Of a stretch of DNA of 64,000 nt, positions 8,825-17,442 are shown one piece after another (within the stretch, counting starts at the first letter, position 1; the number at the start of each line of letters is the position of its first letter). Under the pieces are notes generated by a model, which saw only the letters and a list, made by a program, of their open reading frames with translations, was not told the origin of the DNA and searched no databases. Source of the DNA: Mayfieldus sp038317345 (GTDB taxonomy: Bacteria > Actinomycetota > Thermoleophilia > Solirubrobacterales > 70-9); NCBI GenBank assembly GCA_038317345.1, contig JBBQBH010000003.1, positions 22,663 through 86,662 of the forward strand, read 5' to 3'. Position numbers and translations under genes: made by a program.

Positions 8825-9846
8825 CCGAAGAAGACCTCCGCCTCGCGGTAGAGCGACTCGGGCACCAGCTTCACCTCGGCGGTTGCCTTGGCCAGATCGA
8901 CAAGCGTGATCTCGGTGCCGCGCAGAGAGGTCATCTTGCCCCAATTGCCGTCGTGAGCGGCGTCGATCGCATGCAGGCCAAAGCGCGTCGCCAGGACCCG
9001 ATCGAATGCTGTCGGCGTCCCACCGCGCTGCACGTAGCCGAGCACCGTCGCCCGCGCCTCCTTGCCCGTGCGGCTCTCGATCTCATCCTCCAGCCAATGG
9101 GCGATGCCACCGAGGCGGACGTGGCCGAACTCGTCGCGAGGCGCATCCTCGGTCTGCGGCAACCCACCGATCGGCTCGGCTCCCTCCGCAACGACGACGA
9201 TCGGCGAGTACTGGCTCTCGAAGCGTGTCTGGATGTAGTGGCAGACCTGATCGAGATCGAACTGATGCTCGGGGATCAGGATCACGTTGGCACCCCCGGC
9301 GAGCCCGGCGTGGAATGCGATCCAGCCAGCGTGGCGACCCATCACTTCGATGATCAGCACCCGGTGGTGGCTCTCCGCGGTTGTGTGGAGGCGATCGATG
9401 GCCTCCATCGCGATGTTGACCGCAGTGTCGAAACCGAACGTGTAGTCGGTCGCAGCGAGGTCGTTGTCGATCGTCTTCGGCACGCCGATCAGATCGACGC
9501 CCTGATCCTGGAGCTTGCTGGCGACTCCAAGCGTGTCCTCGCCTCCGATCGCGATCAATCCCTCGACCCGCTCCGCGGCGAGATTGGCGACGATCCGCTC
9601 CGCTCCGTCGTCGTTCTCAAATGGATTGGTGCGCGAGGACCCGAGGATGGTGCCACCGCGCGGGAGGATCCCCCGCACCTCTGGGATCCCCAGCGGCCGG
9701 TAATCACCCTCCAGGGGGCCCCGCCAGCCGTCGCGGAAGCCGATGAACTCGTGGCCGTACTCGGCAACGCCCTTGCGGACAATCGCCCGGATCACCGCGT
9801 TGAGCCCCGGACAGTCCCCCCCGCCGGTGAGCACGCCTATGCGCAT
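8821..9846 (-). CDS. pfkA: 6-phosphofructokinase, actinobacterial type, predicted PPi-dependent
   Basis: 341 residues from ATG 9846. Phosphorylates fructose 6-phosphate. Motifs: GVLTGGGDCPGLNAVIR (residues 4-20), catalytic PKTIDND (123-129) and MGRHAGWIA. At the phosphoryl-donor site the sequence reads GGED (101-104) and PK (123-124), i.e. Asp104 and Lys124. In this superfamily ATP enzymes usually have Gly at both places, and Asp plus Lys is the pyrophosphate-enzyme combination. So PPi is the likely donor (inference). The gene overlaps the downstream binding-protein gene by 4 nt. A divergent methyltransferase lies 113 bp away. Confidence 0.92.
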   Translation of the reverse strand: MRIGVLTGGGDCPGLNAVIRAIVRKGVAEYGHEFIGFRDGWRGPLEGDYRPLGIPEVRGILPRGGTILGSSRTNPFENDDGAERIVANLAAERVEGLIAIGGEDTLGVASKLQDQGVDLIGVPKTIDNDLAATDYTFGFDTAVNIAMEAIDRLHTTAESHHRVLIIEVMGRHAGWIAFHAGLAGGANVILIPEHQFDLDQVCHYIQTRFESQYSPIVVVAEGAEPIGGLPQTEDAPRDEFGHVRLGGIAHWLEDEIESRTGKEARATVLGYVQRGGTPTAFDRVLATRFGLHAIDAAHDGNWGKMTSLRGTEITLVDLAKATAEVKLVPESLYREAEVFFG

Positions 9847-9959
9847 TGCGCGACTGTACCGGCGGCGCTGGCCGGGAGTGAGAAAACGCAAAGACGCGCG
9901 GTGGAATCCCCGCTAGGCTCGCCAGCCGGGGTCAGCGGGTCAGAGAGCGAAGGAGCACC

Positions 9960-10778
9960 ATGAACGATCAAGCAGTCGACCTGGAAGCCGTCAAGCAGGT
10001 CCAGCAGAAGGTCTGGTCGGCGGGCGATTTCTCGATGGTCGCCGGGGTCATCAACATCGTCGGCGAGAAGCTCTGCGAGGCAATCGAGATCCTGCCCGAC
10101 GAGCGGGTCCTGGACGTCGCCTGCGGCAGCGGCAACACCACCTTGCCGGCGGCACGGCTCGCTTGGGGCAACACGGTCGGCCTCGATTACGTCCCCGAAC
10201 TGCTCGAGCGCGGTCGCGAGCGGGCGGCCGCCGAGCGACTCGACATCGAATTCGTCGAGGGGGACGCCGAGAACCTCCCCTTCGACGACGCTTCCTTCGA
10301 CGTCGTCCTCTCGAGCTTCGGGGTGATGTTCGCCCCCGATCAAGAGAAGGCGGCGGACGAGTTGCTGCGGGTCTGCAAGCCGGGCGGGCGCGTCGGCCTG
10401 GCGAGCTGGGTACCAGACGGGTTCATCGGCCAGATGTTCGCCACCACCGTCAAACACGCGCCGCCTCCTCCCGGAATCCAGCCGCCGATCCTCTGGGGCG
10501 TCGAGGAGCACCTGCGAGACCTATTTGGAGACGGTGTCTCCTCGCTGATGGCCGAGCGGGTGACGGTCAAGTTCGGCTTTCGGTCTGCCGACCATTGGCT
10601 CGATTTCTACCGAACCTACTTCGGCCCCACCAAGGTTGCCTTCGAGCGGGTCGGCCCGGAAGGTGCAGCTGCGCTCGAATCTGACCTTCGGGATTTGCTC
10701 GAGCGCTCCAACGTCGCGGGCGATCGGGCGATGATCACGCCGGCGGACTACCTACAGGTCATCGCGACGCGCGCGTAG
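9960..10778 (+). CDS. Class I SAM-dependent methyltransferase (UbiE-like)
   Basis: 272 residues; ATG 9960 has AAGGAG upstream. Rossmann methyltransferase with motif I VLDVACGSGNTTLPAARL at about residues 50-67, acidic motif II GLDYVPELLERGR, and FDVVLSSFGVMFAPD at about 110-125. The C-terminus (HWLDFYRTYFGPTKVAF) resembles small-molecule methyltransferases. The substrate cannot be read from the sequence. It is transcribed toward the trp cluster on its own. Confidence 0.85.
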   Translation: MNDQAVDLEAVKQVQQKVWSAGDFSMVAGVINIVGEKLCEAIEILPDERVLDVACGSGNTTLPAARLAWGNTVGLDYVPELLERGRERAAAERLDIEFVEGDAENLPFDDASFDVVLSSFGVMFAPDQEKAADELLRVCKPGGRVGLASWVPDGFIGQMFATTVKHAPPPPGIQPPILWGVEEHLRDLFGDGVSSLMAERVTVKFGFRSADHWLDFYRTYFGPTKVAFERVGPEGAAALESDLRDLLERSNVAGDRAMITPADYLQVIATRA

Positions 10779-10790
10779 CTTCCCGCGCGC

Positions 10791-10952
10791 TCAGGACCGC
10801 AGCCGCTCGCGCAGCGGATGCGTGAGCTTGACCAGCGCCCCGATCAGCAGAATCCCGAAGAAGACAAGCCCGGCGACCGGGCCGCCCTGCCCGAAGGCGT
10901 AGGAGACAACCATCGCCGCAAGGGCCAAAAAGAGGGACACGACCAGTGTCAT
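10791..10952 (-). CDS. 53-residue two-helix membrane protein at the end of the trp operon
   Basis: ATG 10952 to TGA 10791, 53 residues. Two hydrophobic helices (about 2-20, VVSLFLALAAMVVSYAF; 26-42, VAGLVFFGILLIGALV) are joined by GQGG, with a basic tail HPLRERLRS. The start lies 11 nt after the trpA stop, so it is almost certainly co-transcribed with trpA. Base composition and codon use match the neighbours. No family recognised. A role linked to tryptophan synthesis is guilt by association only. Confidence 0.65.
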   Translation of the reverse strand: MTLVVSLFLALAAMVVSYAFGQGGPVAGLVFFGILLIGALVKLTHPLRERLRS

Positions 10953-10963
10953 CGGCCGAGATC

Positions 10964-11788
10964 CTAGCCTGCGGCGAGGGCGGCGCGCAGGTCACGAAGG
11001 AAGGCGCCCGCAGCCTCGGCGCCAGCAGACACATCGGCCGCCTCGGACACCTCGCGCACGAGCCGGGTGCCGATGATCACGCCGTCGGCCAGCTTGCCCA
11101 CCGCTGCGGCCTGGTCGGGCGTTCCGATCCCAAACCCGACCGCGACCGGCACGTCGGCTTCGTTCTGAGCCGCCCGCACCAAGTCCGCGAGCTCGGGTGG
11201 CAGCTCGTCGCGCTCGCCGGTCACTCCCGCGACCGAGACGAGGTAGACGAAGCCGCGAGCCGATTCGCAGATGCGCCGGCGGCGATCGGGCGGGGTCGTG
11301 GGCGCGACGAGCGGGATCAGCGCCAGCCCCTCGGCCTCGAGCGCCTCGCCAATCTCGCCCGACTCCTCCAGAGGCAGATCGGGGACGATCGCGCCGGCGG
11401 CGCCTGCGGCCGCAAGGCGGCCGGCGAAGCGCCGCGGACCGAGCGCCAGCACCATGTTCACGTAACACATCGCCACCGAGGGAACCCCCTCGCCGAGCAC
11501 CTCGCAGGCCTCCAGGGCGCCGTCGAGGTCGGCGCCTCGCTCAAGCGCCGCGGTTGCCGCCGCGTGGATCACCGGCCCGTCGGCGAGTGGGTCCGAGAAG
11601 GGAACCCCGACCTCGACCAGGTCGGCCCCCGCGTCGGCGTAGGCCCTTGCCACCTCCAGGGCGCCCTCGCGATCCGGGAAGCAACCCATCATGTAGGGCA
11701 TCAGCGCCGCTCGGCCCTCCTGGCTCGCGGCCGCGAAGGCGGCCTCGATCCGCGCCAGTCCAGTCGAGGTTCTGGTCGCGTCAGCCAT
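10964..11788 (-). CDS. trpA: Tryptophan synthase alpha subunit
   Basis: 274 residues from ATG 11788, which lies inside the 3' end of trpB (8-nt overlap). Cleaves indole-3-glycerol phosphate to indole, which tunnels to TrpB. TIM barrel with the catalytic Glu in LVEVGVPFSDPLADGPVI and its Asp, Tyr in MCYVNMVLALG, IVPDLPLEE, loop-6 region VAGVTGERDEL, and phosphate-binding VGFGIGTP and GVIIGTRLV. Length is normal for the family. Last known biosynthetic gene of the operon. Confidence 0.97.
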   Translation of the reverse strand: MADATRTSTGLARIEAAFAAASQEGRAALMPYMMGCFPDREGALEVARAYADAGADLVEVGVPFSDPLADGPVIHAAATAALERGADLDGALEACEVLGEGVPSVAMCYVNMVLALGPRRFAGRLAAAGAAGAIVPDLPLEESGEIGEALEAEGLALIPLVAPTTPPDRRRRICESARGFVYLVSVAGVTGERDELPPELADLVRAAQNEADVPVAVGFGIGTPDQAAAVGKLADGVIIGTRLVREVSEAADVSAGAEAAGAFLRDLRAALAAG

Positions 11789-12959
11789 CAAGTCGCTCCA
11801 GGGCTTCGAGGGCCTCGGCGAGGTCCTTGTCGCCGCGTCCAGACATACAGATCAGGTCGTAGCCTTCGGCGCCTGGATTTGCCAGTGCCCAGGCGATCGC
11901 GTGCGCGGGCTCGAGCGCCGGCACGATCCCCTCCAGGCGCGACAGCTCAAGGAAGGCGAGCAAGGCGTCGGCGTCGGTGACCGACTCGTAGTGGGCCCTG
12001 CCGGTGTCGCGGAGCTGGGCGTGTTCGGGCCCTACCCCCGGATAGTCCAGCCCGGCGGAGATCGAGTGCGCCTCGAGGATCTGGCCGTCCTCGTCGCTGA
12101 GCACCGACGACAGCGATCCGTGCAACACGCCCGTCCGTCCCGCGACCAGCGAGGCGCCGTGGTGCCCGCTCTCCAGTCCCTCGCCGCCCGCCTCGACCCC
12201 GATCAGCTCGGTTCCCTCGTCCTCGAGGAACGCCGTGAAGGTCCCAATCGCGTTCGAGCCACCGCCAACGCAGGCGATCACCCGCGCCGGAAGCGTCCCC
12301 TCTGCCTCCAGCGCCTGGCGGCGCGCCTCGTCGCCGATCACCCGCTGCAGGTCGCGAACCAGAGCCGGGAAGGGCGCCGGGCCGACCACCGAGCCGATCA
12401 CGTAATGGGTGTCGGCGGCGTTGGCGACCCAGTCGCGGATCGCGGCGCTGACCGCTTCCTTCAGCGTCCGCGCGCCGGCCTCGACCGGCACCACCTCGGC
12501 GCCGAGCAAATTCATCCGCTCGACGTTGGGGCTCTGACGGCGCATGTCCTCGGTGCCCATGTAGACGACGCATTCGAGATCGAGCAGCGCGCAGGCCGTC
12601 GCAGTCGCCACGCCGTGCTGGCCGGCACCGGTTTCGGCGATCACCCGGCGCTTTCCCATTCGCCGCGTGAGCAGCGCCTGGCCGACCGCGTTGTTGATCT
12701 TGTGGGCTCCGGTATGGGCGAGGTCCTCGCGTTTCAGGTAGACAGGCCTTCCGACCCGCTCGGAGAGCCGCGCGGCTAGGTAGAGCGGCGTCGGCCGGCC
12801 GATGAAGTCGAGGTGAAGGCGCCCAAGCTCGGCGTTGAACTCCGGGTCGGCGCGGGCCTCCGACCAGGCCGTGGTCAGCTCGTCGAGTGCCGAGATCAGT
12901 GTCTCGGGGACGAAGCGCCCACCGTAGGGGCCGAAACGCTCCTCTATCGCTGCGCTCAC
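11781..12959 (-). CDS. trpB: Tryptophan synthase beta subunit
   Basis: 392 residues. The GTG at 12959 forms a GTGA overlap with the trpF stop; a longer frame to 13169 only shadows trpF. PLP enzyme joining indole and serine. N-terminal FGPYGGRFVPETLISAL, PLP lysine in HTGAHKINNAVGQALL, phosphate loop GGGSNAIG, EAGGEG, and the C-terminal SGRGDKD. Length is standard. It works as an alpha2-beta2 complex with the overlapping trpA product. Confidence 0.98.
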   Translation of the reverse strand: MSAAIEERFGPYGGRFVPETLISALDELTTAWSEARADPEFNAELGRLHLDFIGRPTPLYLAARLSERVGRPVYLKREDLAHTGAHKINNAVGQALLTRRMGKRRVIAETGAGQHGVATATACALLDLECVVYMGTEDMRRQSPNVERMNLLGAEVVPVEAGARTLKEAVSAAIRDWVANAADTHYVIGSVVGPAPFPALVRDLQRVIGDEARRQALEAEGTLPARVIACVGGGSNAIGTFTAFLEDEGTELIGVEAGGEGLESGHHGASLVAGRTGVLHGSLSSVLSDEDGQILEAHSISAGLDYPGVGPEHAQLRDTGRAHYESVTDADALLAFLELSRLEGIVPALEPAHAIAWALANPGAEGYDLICMSGRGDKDLAEALEALERLDG

Positions 12960-13594
12960 GGGGCCGGGGCGGGCGTCACGGCGCTGGCGGCCTCGAAGAA
13001 CGAGGCGAGCAGCTCGTGGTCCTTGCGGTCCGGCTCCGCCTCGACGCCGCTTGCGACATCGACCGCAAAGGGACGTACTGCCGCGATCGCAGCCGTGACG
13101 TTGTCGGGTCGGAGGCCGCCGGATACGATCTCGGGCACCGCGGAGTGCCGGCCGGCCAGAAGCTCCCAATCGAACGTCTCCCCGGTGCCGCCCCAGAGAT
13201 CGCCGCGGCGGGTGTCGAACATGTGGAAGTCGGTGTGCAACGCATCGGCGCCGCGAACGTCCGCTGCGCTGGAGACGTGAATCGCCTTGATCACCTTGGC
13301 GCCGGTACGGCGGGCGACCTCGGCGCAGAAGGACGGACCCTCCTCGCCGTTGAGCTGCACGATCGAGAGCCCCTCGTCGGCCACCGCCGCCTCAACCTGA
13401 TCGAACTTCGGGTTCACGAAGACTCCGACCACCTCGCAGCGGCGCCGCAGCTCAGCGCCGATCTCGACCGCGATCGCCGGGTCGCACATACGAGGACTCT
13501 CCTCGTAGTGGACGAGGCCGATCGCCCATGCTCCGAGGCGCACGGCCTCGCGCGCGTCCTCGATATTCGTGATCCCGCAGATCTTGACCTTCAC
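12956..13594 (-). CDS. trpF: Phosphoribosylanthranilate isomerase
   Basis: 212 residues, GTG start at 13594 with no clear Shine-Dalgarno. Converts PRA to CdRP. TIM barrel with the catalytic Cys in VKICGITNIEDA, VGVFVN, VQLNGEE, DTRRGDLWGGTGETFDW, SGGLRPDNV and the catalytic Asp region AVDVASGVE. The 60-bp gap upstream separates it from an HtrA protease that interrupts the trp gene series. A distinct TrpF is worth noting because many actinobacteria use the dual-function PriA instead. Confidence 0.95.
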   Translation of the reverse strand: MKVKICGITNIEDAREAVRLGAWAIGLVHYEESPRMCDPAIAVEIGAELRRRCEVVGVFVNPKFDQVEAAVADEGLSIVQLNGEEGPSFCAEVARRTGAKVIKAIHVSSAADVRGADALHTDFHMFDTRRGDLWGGTGETFDWELLAGRHSAVPEIVSGGLRPDNVTAAIAAVRPFAVDVASGVEAEPDRKDHELLASFFEAASAVTPAPAP

Positions 13595-13654
13595 AGGTCA
13601 AGGGTAAGGGGTGGCCGAGCGCGCGCCGGGCGGCGAGTACCCGCCGGGCGCCGT

Positions 13655-14878
13655 CTACCGGCCGAGGGCCGAGCCGCTGGTACCGACGCTGCTGGGTCGG
13701 TCGCCGAGGGTGACGGTGACGCTCTTGGTGTCCGCGCCGCGGCGAACCGTGACATCGAGGGTGTCCCCGGGCTTGGCGGAGTTAACGATGTTGACGACCT
13801 GGTCCATCGAGGTGATCTTGTGGCCGCCGATCTCGGTGATGATGTCGCCGCCCAGCTCCATGTTGGCTCCCTGGATCGTCGCGGCTGTGCGCCCCCCGTG
13901 GATTCCAGCCTTGGCGGCCGGGCCGCCGTTGACGGCCTGCTGGACCAGCACCCCCGCGTCGACCGGAAGGTTCAGCGCCTTGGCGATGTCGGGGCTGATC
14001 GTCGCCCCGGTGATCCCGAGGAATGCGTGCTCGACCTTGCCGTTCTTCTCAAGCTGCGAGACCACCTGACGGGCGGTGTTGCTGGGGATGGCGAACCCGA
14101 TCCCGACCGAACCGCCGCCCCCCGCCGTCTCGATCTGCGAAGTGATGCCGATCACCTGACCCGACGAATTGATCAGCGGACCTCCGGAGTTGCCCGGGTT
14201 GATCGAGGCGTCGGTCTGGATCACATTGGAGATCGCGAACCCGTTGGGGGCCTGGATCTGGCGCTGGAGCGCCGAGACGATCCCCGTGGTCGCGGTTTGA
14301 TCGAGCCCAAAGGGATTACCGATCGCCACGACCGGATCGCCGACCTGGACGCTCGAGGAGTCGCCCAGCGGCAGAGGGTGCAGATCAGATGAGGGCGCGC
14401 TGATCTTCAGCAGCGCCAGGTCGGTGGCGGGGTCCCTTCCCACCACCTGTGCGTCGTAGCTGGTGTTGCTGCTTCCGAGCTTCACGTGAATCGATTGGGA
14501 GCCGGAGACGACGTGGTTGTTGGTGAGGATGTGCCCGTCGGTGTCGATCACGAAGCCGGAGCCGGTTGCGGTTCCGCCGCTGCTCCCGCCTCCGAAGAGG
14601 TCGAACGGCGAAGCCGGCTTGGGCCGTTGCTCGGCCTCAACGAAGGCGACCCCCGCCGAGTCGGCCTTGTAGATCTTGGCGACGGTGTCGCCGCCGCCGC
14701 TCGTCACTTTGGCGTTGACCGGCGCCGGCGTGAGCGGCGCGGGCAACGTGTTGTTGTTCGACGACGCGTGGACCAGGCCGGCCGCGATCGCGACCCAGCC
14801 CAGCACCGCGACCACCAAGCCGCCGACCACTCCGGACCCGAGGGGCGTGCGGGAGAAGTTCTTTGCCTTGTCGACCAT
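13655..14878 (-). CDS. Membrane-anchored HtrA/DegP-type serine protease with PDZ domain
   Basis: 407 residues from ATG 14878. One membrane helix at about residues 17-37 (GVVGGLVVAVLGWVAIAAG) is followed by a low-complexity linker. The trypsin-like domain carries His in LTNNHVV, Asp in ATDLALL and Ser in NPGNSGGPLI. The C-terminal PDZ domain is at about 295-390 (FLGITGATISPDIAKAL ... GGDIITEIGGHKI). It acts in envelope protein quality control, outside the membrane. It sits between trpC and trpF on the same strand, 77 bp and 60 bp from them, an odd insertion in the tryptophan operon. Confidence 0.93.
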   Translation of the reverse strand: MVDKAKNFSRTPLGSGVVGGLVVAVLGWVAIAAGLVHASSNNNTLPAPLTPAPVNAKVTSGGGDTVAKIYKADSAGVAFVEAEQRPKPASPFDLFGGGSSGGTATGSGFVIDTDGHILTNNHVVSGSQSIHVKLGSSNTSYDAQVVGRDPATDLALLKISAPSSDLHPLPLGDSSSVQVGDPVVAIGNPFGLDQTATTGIVSALQRQIQAPNGFAISNVIQTDASINPGNSGGPLINSSGQVIGITSQIETAGGGGSVGIGFAIPSNTARQVVSQLEKNGKVEHAFLGITGATISPDIAKALNLPVDAGVLVQQAVNGGPAAKAGIHGGRTAATIQGANMELGGDIITEIGGHKITSMDQVVNIVNSAKPGDTLDVTVRRGADTKSVTVTLGDRPSSVGTSGSALGR

Positions 14879-14955
14879 CGCGTCGATGATCGAGGCGGGC
14901 CGTGATCGGCCGCTAAAGGAAGTCCTAAGCGGAGTTAAATCCTCGAACGGCGTAC

Positions 14956-15762
14956 CTAGGGCAGCTGCTGCTCGCGGGTGGACTCCTCGGGACCCGCAAG
15001 CTCACGCGTTTTTGCCTCGGTGTCGCTGGCACGCATCAGCGCCTCGCCGATCAAAACAGCGTCGACTCCGACTCTGTCGAGCTCCTCGAGCTGGCCACGA
15101 TCCGAAATCCCGCTCTCGGCCACCGCGGTCTTGCCCGCGGGGACGTCCGGCATCAGCTCGAAGGTCGTCGAGACATCGACCTCGCCGTTGTCGAGATTGC
15201 GGTTGTTGATCCCGATCACGGCGGCGTCGAGCTCCAGGGCACGCTCCAGCTCCTCGGCATCGTGGACCTCGACCAGGGGGTCCAGATCGAGGCCAAGCGC
15301 CTCGGCGTGCAGGGCGGCGAGCTGGCGATCCTCGAGCGCCCGCACGATCAGAAGCACCGCATCCGCTCCGGAGACCGCCGCCTCATACAGCTGGTAGGGA
15401 TCGACGACAAAGTCCTTGCGCAGGATCGGCAGGTCGCAGGCCTCACGCGCAGCGCGCAGGTCGTCGAGCGAGCCACCGAAGTGCACCTCATCGGTCAGTA
15501 CAGAGAGCGCCGCCGCGCCGCCGCGCTCAAACGCCTGTACCGCCTCGGCGACCGGCGCGTCCGTGTCGATCGCCCCGACGGTCGGGGAGCGTCGTTTGAA
15601 CTCGGCGATCAGCGAGAGGCCGGGGCGCACCAGCGCCTCCATGAATGGTCGGTCCTCACCGCGGCTCTCGAGCCGGTTCTCGAGGTCGGCCAGCGGGACC
15701 TGCCCACGGCGCCTCTCGACCCCCTCTCTTGCCGCCGAGACGAGCTGCTCGATCATGCTCAT
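14956..15762 (-). CDS. trpC: Indole-3-glycerol phosphate synthase
   Basis: 268 residues from ATG 15762 (a second ATG lies at 15756). Closes CdRP to indole-3-glycerol phosphate. TIM-barrel motifs: SLIAEFKRRSPTVGAI with the catalytic Lys, LSVLTDEVHFGGSL, ILRKDFVVDPYQ, VEVHDAEEL, GINNRNL, VAESGIS and VLIGEALMR. It follows trpD by 16 nt. The C-terminal about 20 residues are charged and less conserved. Confidence 0.97.
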   Translation of the reverse strand: MSMIEQLVSAAREGVERRRGQVPLADLENRLESRGEDRPFMEALVRPGLSLIAEFKRRSPTVGAIDTDAPVAEAVQAFERGGAAALSVLTDEVHFGGSLDDLRAAREACDLPILRKDFVVDPYQLYEAAVSGADAVLLIVRALEDRQLAALHAEALGLDLDPLVEVHDAEELERALELDAAVIGINNRNLDNGEVDVSTTFELMPDVPAGKTAVAESGISDRGQLEELDRVGVDAVLIGEALMRASDTEAKTRELAGPEESTREQQLP

Positions 15763-15778
15763 CGTGCGTGCCGGAACA

Positions 15779-16807
15779 TTAGCCTGCGATCTTCCCGGTT
15801 TGCTCGATCAATTGCTCAAGAAGCCGCGACGCCGCCCCTGAGTCGATCGCCTCGCGTGCCCTCTCGATCCCTTTTTCGAGGTCGTCCGCCTCACCACCGA
15901 CATAGATCGCCGCCCCGGCGTTGAGCAGAACAACATCGTGGGCAGGGCCCTCGGTGCCTTCGAAGACGGAGCGAATCACCCTCGCGTTCTGAGCCGGCTC
16001 ACCGCCGGCAATCTCCTCGACCGGGGCCTCGGTGAGCCCGAACTGACCCGGCTCCACGAACCATTCTTCGGTGCGACCCTCACCGACCTCGATCACCCTC
16101 GTGCGGGTCGAGATCGAGAGCTCGTCGAGATTGTCATCGGCGTTCACCACCAGCGCCGACTCGGCTCCGAGGCCGAGCAACGCCTCGGCAATCGTCTCCT
16201 GGTAGCGGCGGTCGGAGACGCCCAAGACCTGGCGGGTCGCGCCGGCCGGATTGGTCAGCGGCCCGAGGAAATTGAAAATCGTGCGCACCCCCAGCTCCTT
16301 GCGCACCGGGACAACATGGGCCATGGCGCTGTGGTGGCTGGGGGCGAACATGAAACCGAAGCCGACCTCGTCGATGCAGCGAGCGATCTGGCGGGGCGTC
16401 AGCTCGATCGAAACACCCAATGCCTCGAGAACGTCGGCGGAGCCGCTGCGGCTTGTATTGGAGCGATTGCCGTGCTTGGCAACGGCACAGCCCGCCGCCG
16501 CCGCCACCAGCGCCGCCGCGGTCGAGATGTTGAAGGTCGAGGGCCCGCCGCCGGTGCCTGCGGTGTCGACGAGGTCGTCTCGCTCGGATGGAACCTCGTC
16601 GGCCAAGGAGCGCATCGTGCGTGCCAGGCCGACCAGCTCGGGGACCGTCTCCCCATTCGCCCGCAGGGCGACCAGGAACGCCGCCGTCTGCACCTCGCTC
16701 GTGCGGCCCTTCATGATCTCGGCGAGCACAGCGGCGGCGTGGTCAGTGGTCAAGTGGTCGCCGGCGCAGACGGCGTCGATGGCGCGGGTGACGATGTCGT
16801 TCGGCAT
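15779..16807 (-). CDS. trpD: Anthranilate phosphoribosyltransferase
   Basis: 342 residues from ATG 16807; the frame is open to 16834, but the extension lies in the repeat-bearing spacer. Transfers phosphoribose from PRPP to anthranilate. Shows the PRPP loop VDTAGTGGGPSTFNIST, AKHGNRSNTSRSGSADVLEALG, FMFAPSHHSAM, RTIFNFLGPLTNP and NADDNLDELS. Length is typical. Separated from trpG by 67 bp containing an inverted heptamer repeat. Confidence 0.97.
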   Translation of the reverse strand: MPNDIVTRAIDAVCAGDHLTTDHAAAVLAEIMKGRTSEVQTAAFLVALRANGETVPELVGLARTMRSLADEVPSERDDLVDTAGTGGGPSTFNISTAAALVAAAAGCAVAKHGNRSNTSRSGSADVLEALGVSIELTPRQIARCIDEVGFGFMFAPSHHSAMAHVVPVRKELGVRTIFNFLGPLTNPAGATRQVLGVSDRRYQETIAEALLGLGAESALVVNADDNLDELSISTRTRVIEVGEGRTEEWFVEPGQFGLTEAPVEEIAGGEPAQNARVIRSVFEGTEGPAHDVVLLNAGAAIYVGGEADDLEKGIERAREAIDSGAASRLLEQLIEQTGKIAG

Positions 16808-16813
16808 GGATTC

Positions 16814-16879
16814 GTCGCTAGTCGCTCGAGACAAGGGATACCAGTCGGCAATAGCCCGAGAGACGAGCGACTAGTCACT
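16814..16879. repeat. Inverted heptamer-repeat spacer between trpG and trpD
   Basis: Two heptamers (GTCGCTA, GTCGCTC at 16814-16827) face a complementary group at 16862-16879. CTAGTCGCTCG pairs with CGAGCGACTAG over 11 bp, enclosing about 35 nt. The trpG stop codon lies inside the right arm. It may act as an intra-operon hairpin. Confidence 0.75.
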
Positions 16880-17435
16880 CCATCAAAAAGTTCGCCAACA
16901 GCTGTTTCCCGTGCGGTGTCAGCACCGATTCGGGGTGAAACTGGACGCCTTCCGCAGGCAACTCGCGGTGCCGGACCCCCATCACAACGTCGCCGAGACT
17001 GGCGCTTACCTCCAGCTCCTGCGGGAGGTCGGGGTCCGCCACCAGCGAGTGATAGCGGCCGGCGACCAGTGGGCTCGGTAAGCCGTCGTAGATCGTGCGC
17101 CCATCGTGCTCGACCTCGGCGTCCTTGCCGTGGATCGGCTCGCCGCGCACGGTGCGTCCACCGAACGCTTCGACCAGAGATTGATGGCCTAGACAAACAC
17201 CGAGCACCGGGGTGCCGGCCCGCGCAAAGGCGCCGATCGCGTCCACCGAGATCCCGGCCTCGGCCGGCGTGCAAGGGCCGGGCGAGACGACAAGGCGATC
17301 AGGATCGCGCTCCAGCAGCTCGCCGACCGCGGCGCGGTCGTTGCGAACCACCTCGATCTCCGCGCCAAGCTCGCCCAGGTACTGGACCAGGTTGTAGGTG
17401 AAGCTGTCGTAGTTGTCGATGACGAGAACCTTCAT
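16875..17435 (-). CDS. trpG: Anthranilate synthase glutamine amidotransferase subunit (TrpG/PabA)
   Basis: 186 residues from ATG 17435. Class I amidotransferase supplying ammonia to TrpE. VIDNYDSFTYNLVQYL, VVSPGPCTPAEAG, nucleophile Cys in GVCLGHQSL, and the His/Glu pair in VQFHPESVLT. It starts 7 nt after the trpE stop. Sequence cannot exclude a shared role with p-aminobenzoate synthesis, but the context favours tryptophan. Confidence 0.96.
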   Translation of the reverse strand: MKVLVIDNYDSFTYNLVQYLGELGAEIEVVRNDRAAVGELLERDPDRLVVSPGPCTPAEAGISVDAIGAFARAGTPVLGVCLGHQSLVEAFGGRTVRGEPIHGKDAEVEHDGRTIYDGLPSPLVAGRYHSLVADPDLPQELEVSASLGDVVMGVRHRELPAEGVQFHPESVLTPHGKQLLANFLME

Positions 17436-17442
17436 TGCGCGC

